14,682 bases of DNA from Nitrososphaerota archaeon (GCA_028867395.1 JAGWGO010000013.1:1-14682), one strand, 5' to 3'; shown: positions 1-8,103, numbered from the stretch's first letter. Notes: generated by a model not told the origin, from the letters alone. Numbers and translations: made by a program.

Positions 1-240
1 GTTAATACGATCAATCTATTGGATTCGTACGGACGTGATCTCTGTGATTATTATTTATCTGACGCGCGAATTGTAAAAGAAGGTTGGATAAAAAAAGACT
101 GGCTCAAAAAGCACATCAAAGAATTGGGTAAGAACCCAGATGTAAGATATGTAAATAAGTTGCTGGGCTTATTAGCATTTGAAATTTGGTTTAGGTTATT
201 TATCACAAAAGAAATTAAACCAAATGATACTCTGGGTTAA
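1..240 (+). CDS. Asparagine synthase-like protein, C-terminal fragment (5' cut by window edge)
   Basis: The reading frame is open from the first base, so the gene starts outside the window; only about the last 79 residues are visible. The tail has the pattern of the C-terminus of glutamine-hydrolysing asparagine synthases (AsnB family). It carries a 'YLSD' turn, then a helix around 'KEGWIKKDWLKKHI', then a closing aromatic/hydrophobic helix 'LLAFEIWFRLFI'. In the family this end belongs to the synthetase domain, which amidates aspartate using ATP and glutamine-derived ammonia. The ATP-binding and glutaminase parts are not in view, so activity cannot be judged. AsnB-like genes often sit in surface-polysaccharide clusters and may amidate sugars or other acids rather than aspartate, and the neighbours here are such genes. 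It converges with the glycosyltransferase downstream, 25 nt away. Family call is fairly firm; exact substrate is not. Confidence 0.6.
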   Translation, partial: VNTINLLDSYGRDLCDYYLSDARIVKEGWIKKDWLKKHIKELGKNPDVRYVNKLLGLLAFEIWFRLFITKEIKPNDTLG

Positions 241-265
241 TTGCGTGAAATCTCGGACTTTGAAA

Positions 266-1327
266 CTATGACTGTCGAATGTTACTCTCAAGTACGGTGA
301 CAAATTTTTTTGCTATCTTATCCCAGCTGAAGTTATCTTTAACAAAATTACGCCCGGCAGTACCCATTTGCTTTGCTTTTTTATTATCATTTATCAAGAG
401 AGATAATTTCTGTATCCATCCTTCATGATCTGCTTTCTCAACTAGAAATCCAGTGTTGTTATCATCCATTAATTCCGGAATTCCCCCCGCTCTTGTTGCA
501 ATCACTGGTTTTTCAAGTAACGCAGCTTCTTGGATTGTAAGGGGAGACATGTCCATACCACTTGCTAATGCGTAAACATCTATGGCTGAAAGATATTCTC
601 TCACCCTGTCTGGGTACTCTAGTGAGCCAAGCCACTGAAAGTTTGGATATTTTTTTAGTATTTCAAGGATTTTATCCCTATAAGGCCCATCGCCTGCCCA
701 ATAAAATGTCACTTCTGGCATTGCTTCTAAAACCTTTGTCAAGGTTAGCATTTCTTTTGTTTTTCCCCAAATCCATGCTCCTTGTAATAATCCAACGCAA
801 GGATGTCTTAGATCCATTCCGTTGACATTGTACCAACGTGAAACATCGATACCGCCATGTATTACATGGGTTGGTATGTTTGGATAATGTTCCTTTACGA
901 TATCCTCAAGATATTTGCAAATTGGAATAATCCCCGTTGCTCCACTAAAGCATTTTTCGGCTATCTTATCTTTCCATCTAATTACCATGCGTTGCATAGG
1001 AGATTTGTACAATGTCTCCCTTGCCCACTTTATTTCTGACCAGTAATCTCCTCTTAGAAGTACAAACAATGGAATGCCGGATTTTATGGCTGCTAATCCA
1101 AAATGTGTTTGCCTATCCACGAAAACTGCATCCGGTTTGAATTCGCTAACGAGTTTATCAAATTTTCCAGTTCCTTCAAACCAGCGTTTCACGTTTCTGC
1201 TTGGAAAGCCAGTGTAGACATCTGTATCATGCACTAGTTTGTATTCCACACCCAACCTTGCGAGGGCATCTCCAAACTCTTTCAGGTGGAAAAACTTTGA
1301 CGGCGCGCCACCGATTAATAATTTCAA
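266..1327 (-). CDS. GT4-family glycosyltransferase
   Basis: A 353-residue GT-B fold glycosyltransferase that would transfer a nucleotide-activated sugar to a glycan or lipid acceptor at the cytoplasmic face of the membrane. The N-terminal half (1-165) starts with a short beta strand and a glycine turn ('LLIGGAP'). The C-terminal half carries the donor-binding elements: 'AGDGPYRDK' near 211-219, 'WLGSLEYPDRV' near 232-242, and the region 'SPLTIQEAALLEKPVIATRAGG' split around 261-282. The usual EX7E pair is present as D259-X7-E267, so the first acid is aspartate. No signal peptide or membrane segment is evident. The start is a TTG codon, with no better ATG nearby. It is transcribed away from the flippase, sharing a 242-nt promoter region with it. 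The context suggests S-layer or surface glycan assembly; donor and acceptor cannot be told. Confidence 0.85.
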   Translation of the reverse strand: MKLLIGGAPSKFFHLKEFGDALARLGVEYKLVHDTDVYTGFPSRNVKRWFEGTGKFDKLVSEFKPDAVFVDRQTHFGLAAIKSGIPLFVLLRGDYWSEIKWARETLYKSPMQRMVIRWKDKIAEKCFSGATGIIPICKYLEDIVKEHYPNIPTHVIHGGIDVSRWYNVNGMDLRHPCVGLLQGAWIWGKTKEMLTLTKVLEAMPEVTFYWAGDGPYRDKILEILKKYPNFQWLGSLEYPDRVREYLSAIDVYALASGMDMSPLTIQEAALLEKPVIATRAGGIPELMDDNNTGFLVEKADHEGWIQKLSLLINDNKKAKQMGTAGRNFVKDNFSWDKIAKKFVTVLESNIRQS

Positions 1328-1342
1328 TTTTAATCGAGTGGG

Positions 1343-1366
1343 AATTATATCTAACCCTTATTAAGA
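1343..1366 (-). promoter_or_regulatory. Candidate promoter of the first glycosyltransferase
   Basis: Read on the minus strand, two AT-rich boxes lie upstream of the TTG start at 1327. One, 'AGATATAATT', is centred about 20 nt away; the other, 'CTTAATAAGG', is centred about 35 nt away. Either could serve as an archaeal TATA element, giving a leaderless or short-leader transcript. The rest of the 242-nt divergent region (1328-1569) shows no clear further signal. Confidence 0.35.
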
Positions 1367-1569
1367 TATGTTTGTTCGATATTCCGTAAATGTGCATGTT
1401 GCTGAAAATTATTCAAATTAGTGTTTTCTCCTTATCTTCATAACAAGCCATTTGAATTGTGTATGCAAATAGGCGTTATCGTTTGTAGTCTTTCAATACT
1501 ATTTTCATCCAAATTTTCAAGACCCATTCAAAAATTAAAATCAAGCCGTTTTGAATCTTGCAGAGCTGT

Positions 1570-3111
1570 ATGTCAAGAAGCTTCATAAGCAATCCAGATT
1601 ACCTTTACTTGGTAGGTAAGTTGTCAGGAATCAGAGTTACTTATTCAGGATTAATCTCGCTAATTTTTGGACTGGTAAGTGTCATAGTAGGCTTGCTCTT
1701 TACACTTGTGGTTACCAGAACCCTAGAACCGAAGGAGTATGGTACATGGGGTTTGATAGGTGGCTTGGTGGCATACGCAAGTATTGTTGAACCAATGATT
1801 TCGAATTGGGCAGCTCGAGAAAGTGCTAGAGGTGTAAGATCAGAAAAAACGGCGATAGTTTCCAGCGTCTTGTTTTCTGGGTTAGGTGCTGTCATTTACA
1901 TAGTAGCCGCATTTTTCATAGGTCGTAAAGTAGACGTAGATCAAACTGCACTCTTTTTTGGATGTATTTTGATCCCGGCTATTTATGTAAATAGAATATT
2001 TACTGCGATAAACTTAGGTTGGAAACCACACGTAGCAAGCTACGGCCAACTTTCATTTGCCATAACTGAGATTATACTCGGCATTGTTTTGGTTCACTTC
2101 TTTCATCTGAAAATTTATGGTGTCATAGTAACAGTATTGTTAGCCTATATTGTTAGCATTGTCATTTTAGGCGCATTTTCTAAAGAAAGGATTAAGGGGA
2201 AACTAAAAAGAGAATTTTTGGAAAAATGGCTGAGATTGTCTTGGCTTCAAGTATATCAAACCATAGGGAACATCATACCATCTTTTGATGTTACAATATT
2301 CTCCGTTCTAACAGGGTCAGTGATAGGACTAGCGTTCTGGTCGGCTGCAGGTGTAATGACTAATTTTGTAAAGAATTCATCCCCCCTCATCTTAGTCGCT
2401 AATTCAAAACTCCTACAGGGCGGAAATTCAGAATACCTGCGTGAAACACTTACGCAGTTTTTCTATTTTTCAATTCTGTTTACGTCACTTGCAATAACCT
2501 TTGCAAAACAAGGTCTGTTCATGTTAAACCCGCTTTATCAAACTGCAGTCCCGATAGTTATCATCATGTCGGTACAATCATTTCTGAATAACTTGGCATC
2601 ATCAATACTAATTTTAATTACAGGAGTTGAAAAAGTCGATTTGGATGAGAAAGCTTCCTTCAGAGACTACTTCAAGAGCAAACTTACATTCGTTTCTACA
2701 TTTTTCTTGATTCAATCAGCAGTATATGTGATAATGTTGAGTATTGGTCTTATGTTGTTTATGACTTCCACAAATTCCAGAACAGACCTACTTATTTACT
2801 GGTCCATCATTGCGTTAATCTCCCAAACCCCATTCACAATCTACAGCATCATTTTGTTAAGAAAACATATTGGCATAATGCCTGATTCTGCAAGTATTAT
2901 CAAATATTTACTATCTAGTTGTTTATCCTTTGGATTAGCATACCTTTTAATGAATAAATTTTTAATTTACAAAAACAATGTGTTTGATTTCTTTCCCAAC
3001 TTAGCATTGTTCATAGGTATTGGAATAGGAGCTTATCTCATAATCACTTATTTGATAGATAAACGAACCAAGTTATTATTTAGTGCAATAATTAATGAAT
3101 TTTTACCGTAG
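1570..3111 (+). CDS. Polysaccharide/lipid-linked glycan flippase (MOP superfamily, Wzx-like)
   Basis: A very hydrophobic protein of about 513 residues with roughly 12-14 predicted membrane spans. It is in the size range and style of Wzx/RfbX flippases, which carry lipid-linked oligosaccharides across the cytoplasmic membrane. The N-terminus fits the family well: a first span followed by 'VVTRTLEPKEYGTWGLIGGLV', split here as a 'TRxLxPxEYG' turn leading into the second span. Short charged loops such as 'KERIKGKLKREFLEKWLR' separate helices in the middle, and a longer loop with 'EKVDLDEKASFRDYFKSK' occurs about two thirds along. I chose ATG 1570 over the in-frame TTG at 1558 because it is the better codon, and an AT-rich box (1530-1541) then lies at TATA distance. 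A run of seven T follows the stop. Substrate is unknown; neighbouring glycosyltransferases suggest a surface glycan precursor. Confidence 0.85.
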   Translation: MSRSFISNPDYLYLVGKLSGIRVTYSGLISLIFGLVSVIVGLLFTLVVTRTLEPKEYGTWGLIGGLVAYASIVEPMISNWAARESARGVRSEKTAIVSSVLFSGLGAVIYIVAAFFIGRKVDVDQTALFFGCILIPAIYVNRIFTAINLGWKPHVASYGQLSFAITEIILGIVLVHFFHLKIYGVIVTVLLAYIVSIVILGAFSKERIKGKLKREFLEKWLRLSWLQVYQTIGNIIPSFDVTIFSVLTGSVIGLAFWSAAGVMTNFVKNSSPLILVANSKLLQGGNSEYLRETLTQFFYFSILFTSLAITFAKQGLFMLNPLYQTAVPIVIIMSVQSFLNNLASSILILITGVEKVDLDEKASFRDYFKSKLTFVSTFFLIQSAVYVIMLSIGLMLFMTSTNSRTDLLIYWSIIALISQTPFTIYSIILLRKHIGIMPDSASIIKYLLSSCLSFGLAYLLMNKFLIYKNNVFDFFPNLALFIGIGIGAYLIITYLIDKRTKLLFSAIINEFLP

Positions 3112-3115
3112 TCAA

Positions 3116-3122
3116 TTTTTTT
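3116..3122 (+). terminator. T-run terminator after the flippase
   Basis: Seven consecutive T begin five bases after the flippase stop codon. Archaeal RNA polymerase commonly stops at such runs without needing a hairpin. No strong stem precedes it. Confidence 0.45.
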
Positions 3123-3210
3123 ACCAAAAAAGTCATAAACGATGTTAACTATTCTAACGTGTCTAAAGTTTTACCTACAACACCAAAATCTCTTGTTAAT
3201 TGCATAGATC

Positions 3211-3220
3211 AATTTATTAA
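3211..3220 (+). promoter_or_regulatory. TATA box of the zinc-ribbon methyltransferase
   Basis: 'AATTTATTAA' is centred about 26 nt before the GTG start at 3242. That is the spacing expected if transcription begins at or next to the start codon (leaderless mRNA), and it supports the GTG as the true start. The rest of the 130-nt gap after the flippase shows nothing else clear. Confidence 0.5.
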
Positions 3221-3241
3221 GAAAACGAGAAAAAATTACGT

Positions 3242-4087
3242 GTGAACTGTATTTCTTGCGGAGAATCATCATTCGTAATTTATTCAGAAGATTCCAACAT
3301 GAATCTTCCAGTATATCGATGTAAATCATGTGGACTGTTTGTTACGGGATCAGACGAAAAGAAAATTAAAGAAATTGCAAAAAAAATCTACACTACGACC
3401 TACTGGGAGGAAAGACAGGCTTCGCAATCATTAGAATCAGATTTTAAAGACAAAATTTCACAATACAAATGGAAACATTGGAATTCTCAGTTAAAATATT
3501 GCAGCCCCCAGCTTGATAAAAAAGGAGATCTGCTAGAAATAGGCTCAGGAGCCGGTCAAACGCTTGTGTATTTTGAAAAGTTGGGATTCAATGTAACTGG
3601 ACTTGAGCCTGATAAGAGGAATGCAGATTCTATAAATCAAAAGCTGAAACATGGTAAATGTATTTCGGGATTTGTGGAGGACACACAAATAGAAGGAAGA
3701 TTTGACGTAATCTGGATAAACCACGTGTTAGAACATCTGATAAGACCCGACTTATTTTTGGCTAGATGTAAAAGTAACTTGTGCGACAATGGTTTTATTT
3801 TCATTGAAGTTCCAGAATGTGAAAATCCCCAAGTATTGAAGGCCTCGGTTTATGAAAATCCGTCAACATTTCATTTTACAAAAAAAACATTGATGAATGT
3901 TATCAAAAATGCAGGTTACAAAGTTATTCGATGTGATTCGTTAAGAGTTCCAAGTCTTAGTGAAGCAGGCATGTGGAGAATAATGAAAAAATGCAAATTC
4001 CTACCAATCGATATTTATCCCTATTATCCAAAGCTTGTCACAAACAAAAACGATGGGGAAGTAATAAGAACTATAATTTCTAAATAG
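3242..4087 (+). CDS. Zinc-ribbon class I SAM-dependent methyltransferase
   Basis: A 281-residue protein with two recognisable parts. The first 35 residues form a four-cysteine zinc ribbon (C3, C6, C27, C30). Residues about 90-210 form a Rossmann methyltransferase of the Methyltransf_11/23 type. The SAM-binding glycine motif is E99-IGSGAG, the acidic residue ending strand 2 is E122 ('GLEPD'), and the post-motif strand is 'FDVIWINHVLEHL' at about 154-166. Such ribbon-methyltransferase fusions are common in O-antigen, deoxysugar and S-layer glycan clusters, where they methylate sugars or related small molecules; that role is inferred from context. The start is GTG, supported by a TATA box about 26 nt upstream. 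Its stop codon ends at 4087 and the opposing methyltransferase ends at 4088, so there is no spacer. The target is unknown. Confidence 0.8.
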   Translation: MNCISCGESSFVIYSEDSNMNLPVYRCKSCGLFVTGSDEKKIKEIAKKIYTTTYWEERQASQSLESDFKDKISQYKWKHWNSQLKYCSPQLDKKGDLLEIGSGAGQTLVYFEKLGFNVTGLEPDKRNADSINQKLKHGKCISGFVEDTQIEGRFDVIWINHVLEHLIRPDLFLARCKSNLCDNGFIFIEVPECENPQVLKASVYENPSTFHFTKKTLMNVIKNAGYKVIRCDSLRVPSLSEAGMWRIMKKCKFLPIDIYPYYPKLVTNKNDGEVIRTIISK

Positions 4088-5140
4088 TTATAGTTTTTTT
4101 CCAGTTACACTAATTCCGCTTTCTATTTCTTTGAAGTGCACAATTTTGGTTTTTGCATCCGCAAACCAACTTTTTATCTCATCAGGAGTGTGTCGGAAGG
4201 CAAATTTTGGGAAATACCAGTCAAAGTTTACCCCTACGCTTCGCTCAAAATTCCCATCTTCTGCCCAGAAGCATTTTAGGAAATACCAGTAAATGAATCT
4301 CTGTATATCATAGGTTCCGGCTTTAATTTTTAAAACTGGAATGTCACGTGGAATTGTAATTTTCTTTTTAAGTTGTGACAAGATCCTACCCAAATTAGCC
4401 ATATCCTTTGAAAATTCGACGCATTCTTTTTCTGACATTGTAGTTGTATGCTCACGTATGAAATCATCAGCGAATTCTCGCATTGGAGCCTTCTTGTTGT
4501 AGACATAAATGGATATCAAACCGCCTTTTTCTAGATATCCTGTGAGATTCTTAAATGACGTTGCTGTATCCTTTGTATGGTGCAAAACCTGATCGGAACA
4601 AATAAAATCAAAAAATTTTTTTCTAAAGGGAAGTCTTCGTAAATCAGCTTGAAGAAAATGGATGTTGGGCTGATTTCCGTACTTTTTATACGCAAAGTCT
4701 ATACTTTCACTTGCATCGATTGCAAAAACATGGGATTGCGAATTGGCAGAAAAAAGTTTTGCGCTATTTCCAATGCCCGTACCAGCATCCAAGATTTTAT
4801 TCCTTGTTTTTAGAAATTTATTAAAATTGTTTAGATTCTTCCAACCAAACCTATCTAAGAACCAATTTTGTTGGTGAAGGAACCAATTTTTTTGATGATA
4901 ATATTTATTATATTTTTTCCATTTAGAGGAAAATGCGGCTTCAGTCTTAACAAAGCCCGTTGTTTCATCTATAACTAGTCTTGGAACTCCTCTGATAATT
5001 AGGAACTTGTGCCCATTATTGCATATTAATATCCCACTGTCAACCTCACTTTGTTTATATCTCTCAGATTTGAGAGAAAATTTTTTGTAACATTTAGGAC
5101 AAACGATGTGTTCTATCAGACTGATTTTCAAGATTATCAT
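4088..5140 (-). CDS. Trm112-like zinc domain fused to a SAM-dependent methyltransferase
   Basis: Starting at ATG 5140 gives 350 residues. Residues 1-60 resemble a Trm112/UPF0434-like domain. They contain a 'CPKC' knuckle (C14, C17), a second site with C40 and H44 ('CNNGHKF'), and a 'GVPRLVID' strand. Residues about 110-230 are a class I methyltransferase with the SAM loop 'ILDAGTGIGN' (116-125), the acidic 'AIDAS' at about 141-145, and 'FDFICSDQVLHHTKD'. The C-terminal third is lysine- and aromatic-rich and I do not recognise it. A longer frame extends to a GTG at 5233, but those 31 extra residues (phenylalanine/tyrosine-rich) look like translated AT-rich promoter DNA; a TATA-like box sits at 5157-5166. 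The gene ends back to back with the converging methyltransferase. It probably acts on a small molecule or sugar in the glycan pathway; the target is unknown. Confidence 0.75.
   Translation of the reverse strand: MIILKISLIEHIVCPKCYKKFSLKSERYKQSEVDSGILICNNGHKFLIIRGVPRLVIDETTGFVKTEAAFSSKWKKYNKYYHQKNWFLHQQNWFLDRFGWKNLNNFNKFLKTRNKILDAGTGIGNSAKLFSANSQSHVFAIDASESIDFAYKKYGNQPNIHFLQADLRRLPFRKKFFDFICSDQVLHHTKDTATSFKNLTGYLEKGGLISIYVYNKKAPMREFADDFIREHTTTMSEKECVEFSKDMANLGRILSQLKKKITIPRDIPVLKIKAGTYDIQRFIYWYFLKCFWAEDGNFERSVGVNFDWYFPKFAFRHTPDEIKSWFADAKTKIVHFKEIESGISVTGKKL
4094..4100 (+). terminator. T-run terminator inside the opposing gene's 3' end
   Basis: Seven T on the plus strand begin seven bases after the stop of the zinc-ribbon methyltransferase. 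Because the two genes abut, this run lies within the last codons of the minus-strand methyltransferase, where it encodes lysines (C-terminal 'GKKL'). It could end plus-strand transcription with little read-through. Confidence 0.4.
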
Positions 5141-5156
5141 CCAGTCTTGCCTAGGG

Positions 5157-5166
5157 AAATAAAAAG
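5157..5166 (-). promoter_or_regulatory. TATA box deciding the start of the Trm112-like methyltransferase
   Basis: On the minus strand this reads 'CTTTTTATTT', centred about 22 nt upstream of ATG 5140. It lies inside the longer reading frame that begins at 5233, which argues that translation starts at 5140. The remaining stretch up to 5360 is AT-rich with no convincing gene. Confidence 0.45.
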
Positions 5167-5360
5167 TAATGTAATAAGATAGAAAAGAGAAAAAATTGAC
5201 AAAATAAATTTTCCTGATAAGTTCAAGTCGCACATATTTGAGTTATTATCTTACTGAATTATACGGTTATGGTACGTTTTGGGATGGGACAATTGGATTT
5301 GAAAAGAAATTTCATGATCTTAATAATTGAAATCAATTATAGAAATTATATGTCCTTCAT

Positions 5361-6380
5361 CTAATGTAACAGAGATTCATAGATATTCAAGTAAAGTTTT
5401 CCAACCTCAGGCCAGTCGTATTTCTGCACCTGCCTGAATGCTTCCTCTCCCATCTTGACTGCCTTTTCCTTGTTTGAAAGCAATTCCATTATTCCATCAA
5501 GAACTTTCTCTGGCATATTTGGCTCTACGACAATTCCGCTTTTCTCGTTTTCTAGTAATTCTTTATTTCCTCCAACACCACTTGCAACTACCGGAGTCTT
5601 GCAGGCCATCGCTTCAAGCAAGGTCGAGCTTATTCCTTCAACAAGCGAGGGTTGAACAAGCGCGTCTGAGCCTCTGATAAGAGATATGGTACGCTCCTTT
5701 GGAACATATCCCAAAAAATGAACATTTGGTCTTATCTTGGTTACCTCTTTGACTTTATCTTCCTCAGGCCCAGACCCCAGTATTAAGAGATGTATTTCAG
5801 GTGAAAGTTTCAGTGACATTTCCATAAGATCAAGTATTCCTTTTTCTTTTGAGAGTCTGCCCGCAAAGATGACTTGTTTTTCATACAGTCTTTCTTCTTT
5901 TTTTGGCAGAGAAGATATGTCAATTGCATTTGGAACCAAATGAACCTTGAATCCTAATTTTGTATAATGAGCTTGCGCCTCTTTGGAGATTGCAGTAATT
6001 GCGTCAGCCCAACCCAGCGCATCCATTTCATAAGAGCTAGATAGTTTTCCAGTGGTGGCGCCGTGTAGCAAGTCTACCTGTTCCGAATAGATGCCGTGAA
6101 GTGTGAGTACTTTTTTCCCGCTAGCATTTTTCATGGGTAACGCAGAGGGTAGATTATGAGCATGAACAATGTCATTTCCTTTCTTGAATTTTGTTTTCAG
6201 AAATGCTGATACCATAAAGCTTGGATTTTTTAATCCCTTAATTGGTATCGTAAATGTATTTTCAGATGACATTACGTCTACCTTGTGACCGTTATTTTTC
6301 AAAAATTTGGTAAGACCTTGGACGTGTTGTGCTATTCCACCAATGCCAGTTTGCGTCGGAGAAATAATCAATATTTGCAA
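5361..6380 (-). CDS. GT4-family glycosyltransferase with canonical EX7E
   Basis: A 339-residue GT-B glycosyltransferase of the glycosyl transferases group 1 type. The N-terminal acceptor domain opens with a strand and glycine loop ('TGIGGIAQHV', 11-20) and contains 'VHAHN' near 72-76 and 'LTLHGIYSE' near 92-100. The donor domain has 'FAGRLSKEKG' (172-181), 'LGSGPEEDK' (201-209), 'FLGYVP' and the EX7E motif E248-X7-E256 ('EGISSTLLEAMAC'), followed by 'PVVASGVGG'. This retaining family uses nucleotide sugars, here most likely to extend a lipid-linked surface glycan at the inner membrane face. The start is TTG, and a 'CTTATTAG' box lies about 26 nt upstream on the same strand. It differs from the window's other GT4 enzyme, which has aspartate in place of the first glutamate. 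Donor and acceptor are unknown. Confidence 0.88.
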   Translation of the reverse strand: MQILIISPTQTGIGGIAQHVQGLTKFLKNNGHKVDVMSSENTFTIPIKGLKNPSFMVSAFLKTKFKKGNDIVHAHNLPSALPMKNASGKKVLTLHGIYSEQVDLLHGATTGKLSSSYEMDALGWADAITAISKEAQAHYTKLGFKVHLVPNAIDISSLPKKEERLYEKQVIFAGRLSKEKGILDLMEMSLKLSPEIHLLILGSGPEEDKVKEVTKIRPNVHFLGYVPKERTISLIRGSDALVQPSLVEGISSTLLEAMACKTPVVASGVGGNKELLENEKSGIVVEPNMPEKVLDGIMELLSNKEKAVKMGEEAFRQVQKYDWPEVGKLYLNIYESLLH

Positions 6381-6400
6381 TACTGTGAGTTTCAGTTGTC

Positions 6401-6410
6401 TTCTAATAAG
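6401..6410 (-). promoter_or_regulatory. TATA box of the second glycosyltransferase
   Basis: On the minus strand 'CTTATTAGAA' is centred about 26 nt upstream of the TTG start at 6380, within the 58-nt gap after the Tes-like gene. It suggests the glycosyltransferase is transcribed on its own rather than only by read-through from the Tes-like gene. Confidence 0.4.
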
Positions 6411-6438
6411 GTATTAGATTTGTAAGATAGGATTTGTC

Positions 6439-8103
6439 TTACATTAGAGCTTGTGATGCTTCGTGGAACATCTGGCTCTTTGCACATCCTGCAGCAAGCT
6501 CGTCACCTGATCCTCTTCTCATGATTCCTCTGTATAGACCATCTTCGAGTTTAGCGCCTACTCGTTGTTCCCATTCCTCTACTGTTGTAGAATATTTCTT
6601 TTGGATTCTGTCTCTATACCATTCTGGAATTACGTTAAACGCACAGAACGGAATGATTCTGAGATCTGGCGTCACATAGTGAATGTCACATCTTTGCAGT
6701 CTTTCCAAGTCTTCGTTGTACTTGTCTTGGAAGTGCATCATGCCCAAGAAGAGTCCCTTGACATGCCATGAACCTACCGAGTCAAATGATCTCTTCATCA
6801 GTATGTTGCCAAACATCTTTGCCAAGTCAAGGCCTGCTGGCTGTTTCTTTTTATCTACAAAGCTTGAGAGTTTTCTTACAACCTCTAGCATTGTAAAGTA
6901 CTTGTTCTTGCCAGAGCGGATCTCTTCTGCCTTGTCTTCAAAGAGTTCTAACATTCCTTGAATATCTGCAAACTTTGTTAATGGGACAAACTTTTTGGTT
7001 TCTTGGTCTTCAAAGATGTATGTTCCTGCACCACATGCAAAGTGAATTGACAACTCATATTTTGGTTTGCTTGAGAATGCCTCGATTACGTTTGTTAGTG
7101 GCATACAGCTTGGGACTGGGAACCAGTCATCTACTGTTACTTCAGCGCCTGTTTGTTCCTCAATTCTTTGTATACAGTCAGGTATTGTGATTCTGTATTT
7201 CTCGCGTTCTTTCTTGCCCATTCTTCCTGTCAGTGATACTGGCTGGAAGTTTACTGCGTGTACGACATCAAGGTTCTTTTGTGCATATCTGATAATTCCA
7301 CCTAACTCATGATCATTGATTGATTTGATTACTGTTGGTACAAAGACAACAGTGGTTCCTGTCTTTCTTGCACTTTCTAGTGCGTACGGAATTTCCCAAT
7401 GGTTCTTTGGGTTTGTCCTTGGAGTTACACCATCAAAACTAAGATACAGGTTGTTTACGCCAGCAAGTCGCACTTCACGCATTGCTTCTGGATCCAGAGC
7501 AAATCTGATTCCGTTTGTGTTCATCTGGATGTGGTCTACACCCTCTTCTTTCATTATTTTGATAACGTCGGCGATATCTTCTCTTAGCATTGGTTCTCCG
7601 CCAGTAATCTGCATAGAGTTACCTGGGATTGGCCTTTCTGCCTTGAGCGTCTTCATCATTGCTCTTACTTGATCTTGTGTTGGTTCGTACATGTATGCGC
7701 CTTCTAGACCTTTCTTTACATAGAAGAAACAATACCAACATGTCAGATCGCATCTGTTTGTTACTATCATGTTTGCAAGTCCACTGTGAGAAAGATGGTT
7801 AGAACACAGTCCACAGTTATTTGGACATGAACACTTGTCAATCGTTACGTTTGGAGCATGGGCACCCTTTCCATCCATCCAGTACGTGCTAAACTTTCTG
7901 TACATCTCGTATGAACCAAAGTACAGCTCTTCACACTCACCATGTGTAGGACAGGTCTTTGTCATGAAGACCTTACCGTCTCTCTCAAACACTTCAGCGT
8001 CAAGTATCATGTTACAGTCTGGGCATATACTCTGGGTAAATCGTATAGTAGATTTCTTCCCTATCGTTGGAGTCTTTAGATTAGATATCTGAATTAGTTC
8101 CAT
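6439..8103 (-). CDS. tes: Radical SAM protein, tetraether lipid synthase (Tes/MJ0619)-like
   Basis: With ATG 8103 the protein has 554 residues. The N-terminus has a rubredoxin-like cysteine set (C27, C30, C51, C57; 'CPDC' and 'CPTHGEC'). Then comes a cluster of C91, C93, C97 and C100, and then the radical SAM CX3CX2C motif at C118, C122, C125, with 'GGEP' at 168-171 and an 'LSFDG' strand near 221-225. More cysteines follow (C310, C333, C357, C472, C487, C540), some of which could bind extra clusters. This order matches the Tes family, which joins two archaeol-type lipids tail to tail into membrane-spanning GDGT tetraethers. Thaumarchaea make GDGTs including crenarchaeol, so the role fits. An in-frame ATG at 8118 would lie upstream of the start site predicted from the TATA box, so I prefer 8103. 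A different radical SAM substrate remains possible. Confidence 0.75.
   Translation of the reverse strand: MELIQISNLKTPTIGKKSTIRFTQSICPDCNMILDAEVFERDGKVFMTKTCPTHGECEELYFGSYEMYRKFSTYWMDGKGAHAPNVTIDKCSCPNNCGLCSNHLSHSGLANMIVTNRCDLTCWYCFFYVKKGLEGAYMYEPTQDQVRAMMKTLKAERPIPGNSMQITGGEPMLREDIADVIKIMKEEGVDHIQMNTNGIRFALDPEAMREVRLAGVNNLYLSFDGVTPRTNPKNHWEIPYALESARKTGTTVVFVPTVIKSINDHELGGIIRYAQKNLDVVHAVNFQPVSLTGRMGKKEREKYRITIPDCIQRIEEQTGAEVTVDDWFPVPSCMPLTNVIEAFSSKPKYELSIHFACGAGTYIFEDQETKKFVPLTKFADIQGMLELFEDKAEEIRSGKNKYFTMLEVVRKLSSFVDKKKQPAGLDLAKMFGNILMKRSFDSVGSWHVKGLFLGMMHFQDKYNEDLERLQRCDIHYVTPDLRIIPFCAFNVIPEWYRDRIQKKYSTTVEEWEQRVGAKLEDGLYRGIMRRGSGDELAAGCAKSQMFHEASQALM

Noticed and set aside
1380..1569. Possible small RNA in the divergent glycosyltransferase/flippase gap
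   Set aside because: A CTGA occurs, but no terminal stem or box C accompanies it on either strand; no structure was convincing.
4858..4893. Local duplication giving 'NWFLHQQNWFLDRF' in the Trm112-like methyltransferase
   Set aside because: A short, imperfect repeat of about a dozen bases; too small to call a repeat element.
5284..5364. 26-codon plus-strand frame in the gap before the second glycosyltransferase
   Set aside because: Too short, AT-driven composition, no recognisable motif and no ribosome-binding site.
6422..6442. Hairpin GTAAGA-N9-TCTTAC at the stop of the Tes-like gene as a terminator
   Set aside because: The 6-bp stem covers the stop codon and no T-run follows on the minus strand; probably chance symmetry.
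7316..7672. 118-codon plus-strand open frame inside the Tes-like gene, with several shorter plus-strand frames between 6434 and 8092
   Set aside because: All lie antisense to a protein with strong radical SAM motifs; their products are low-complexity and serine/leucine-rich, with no promoter of their own.
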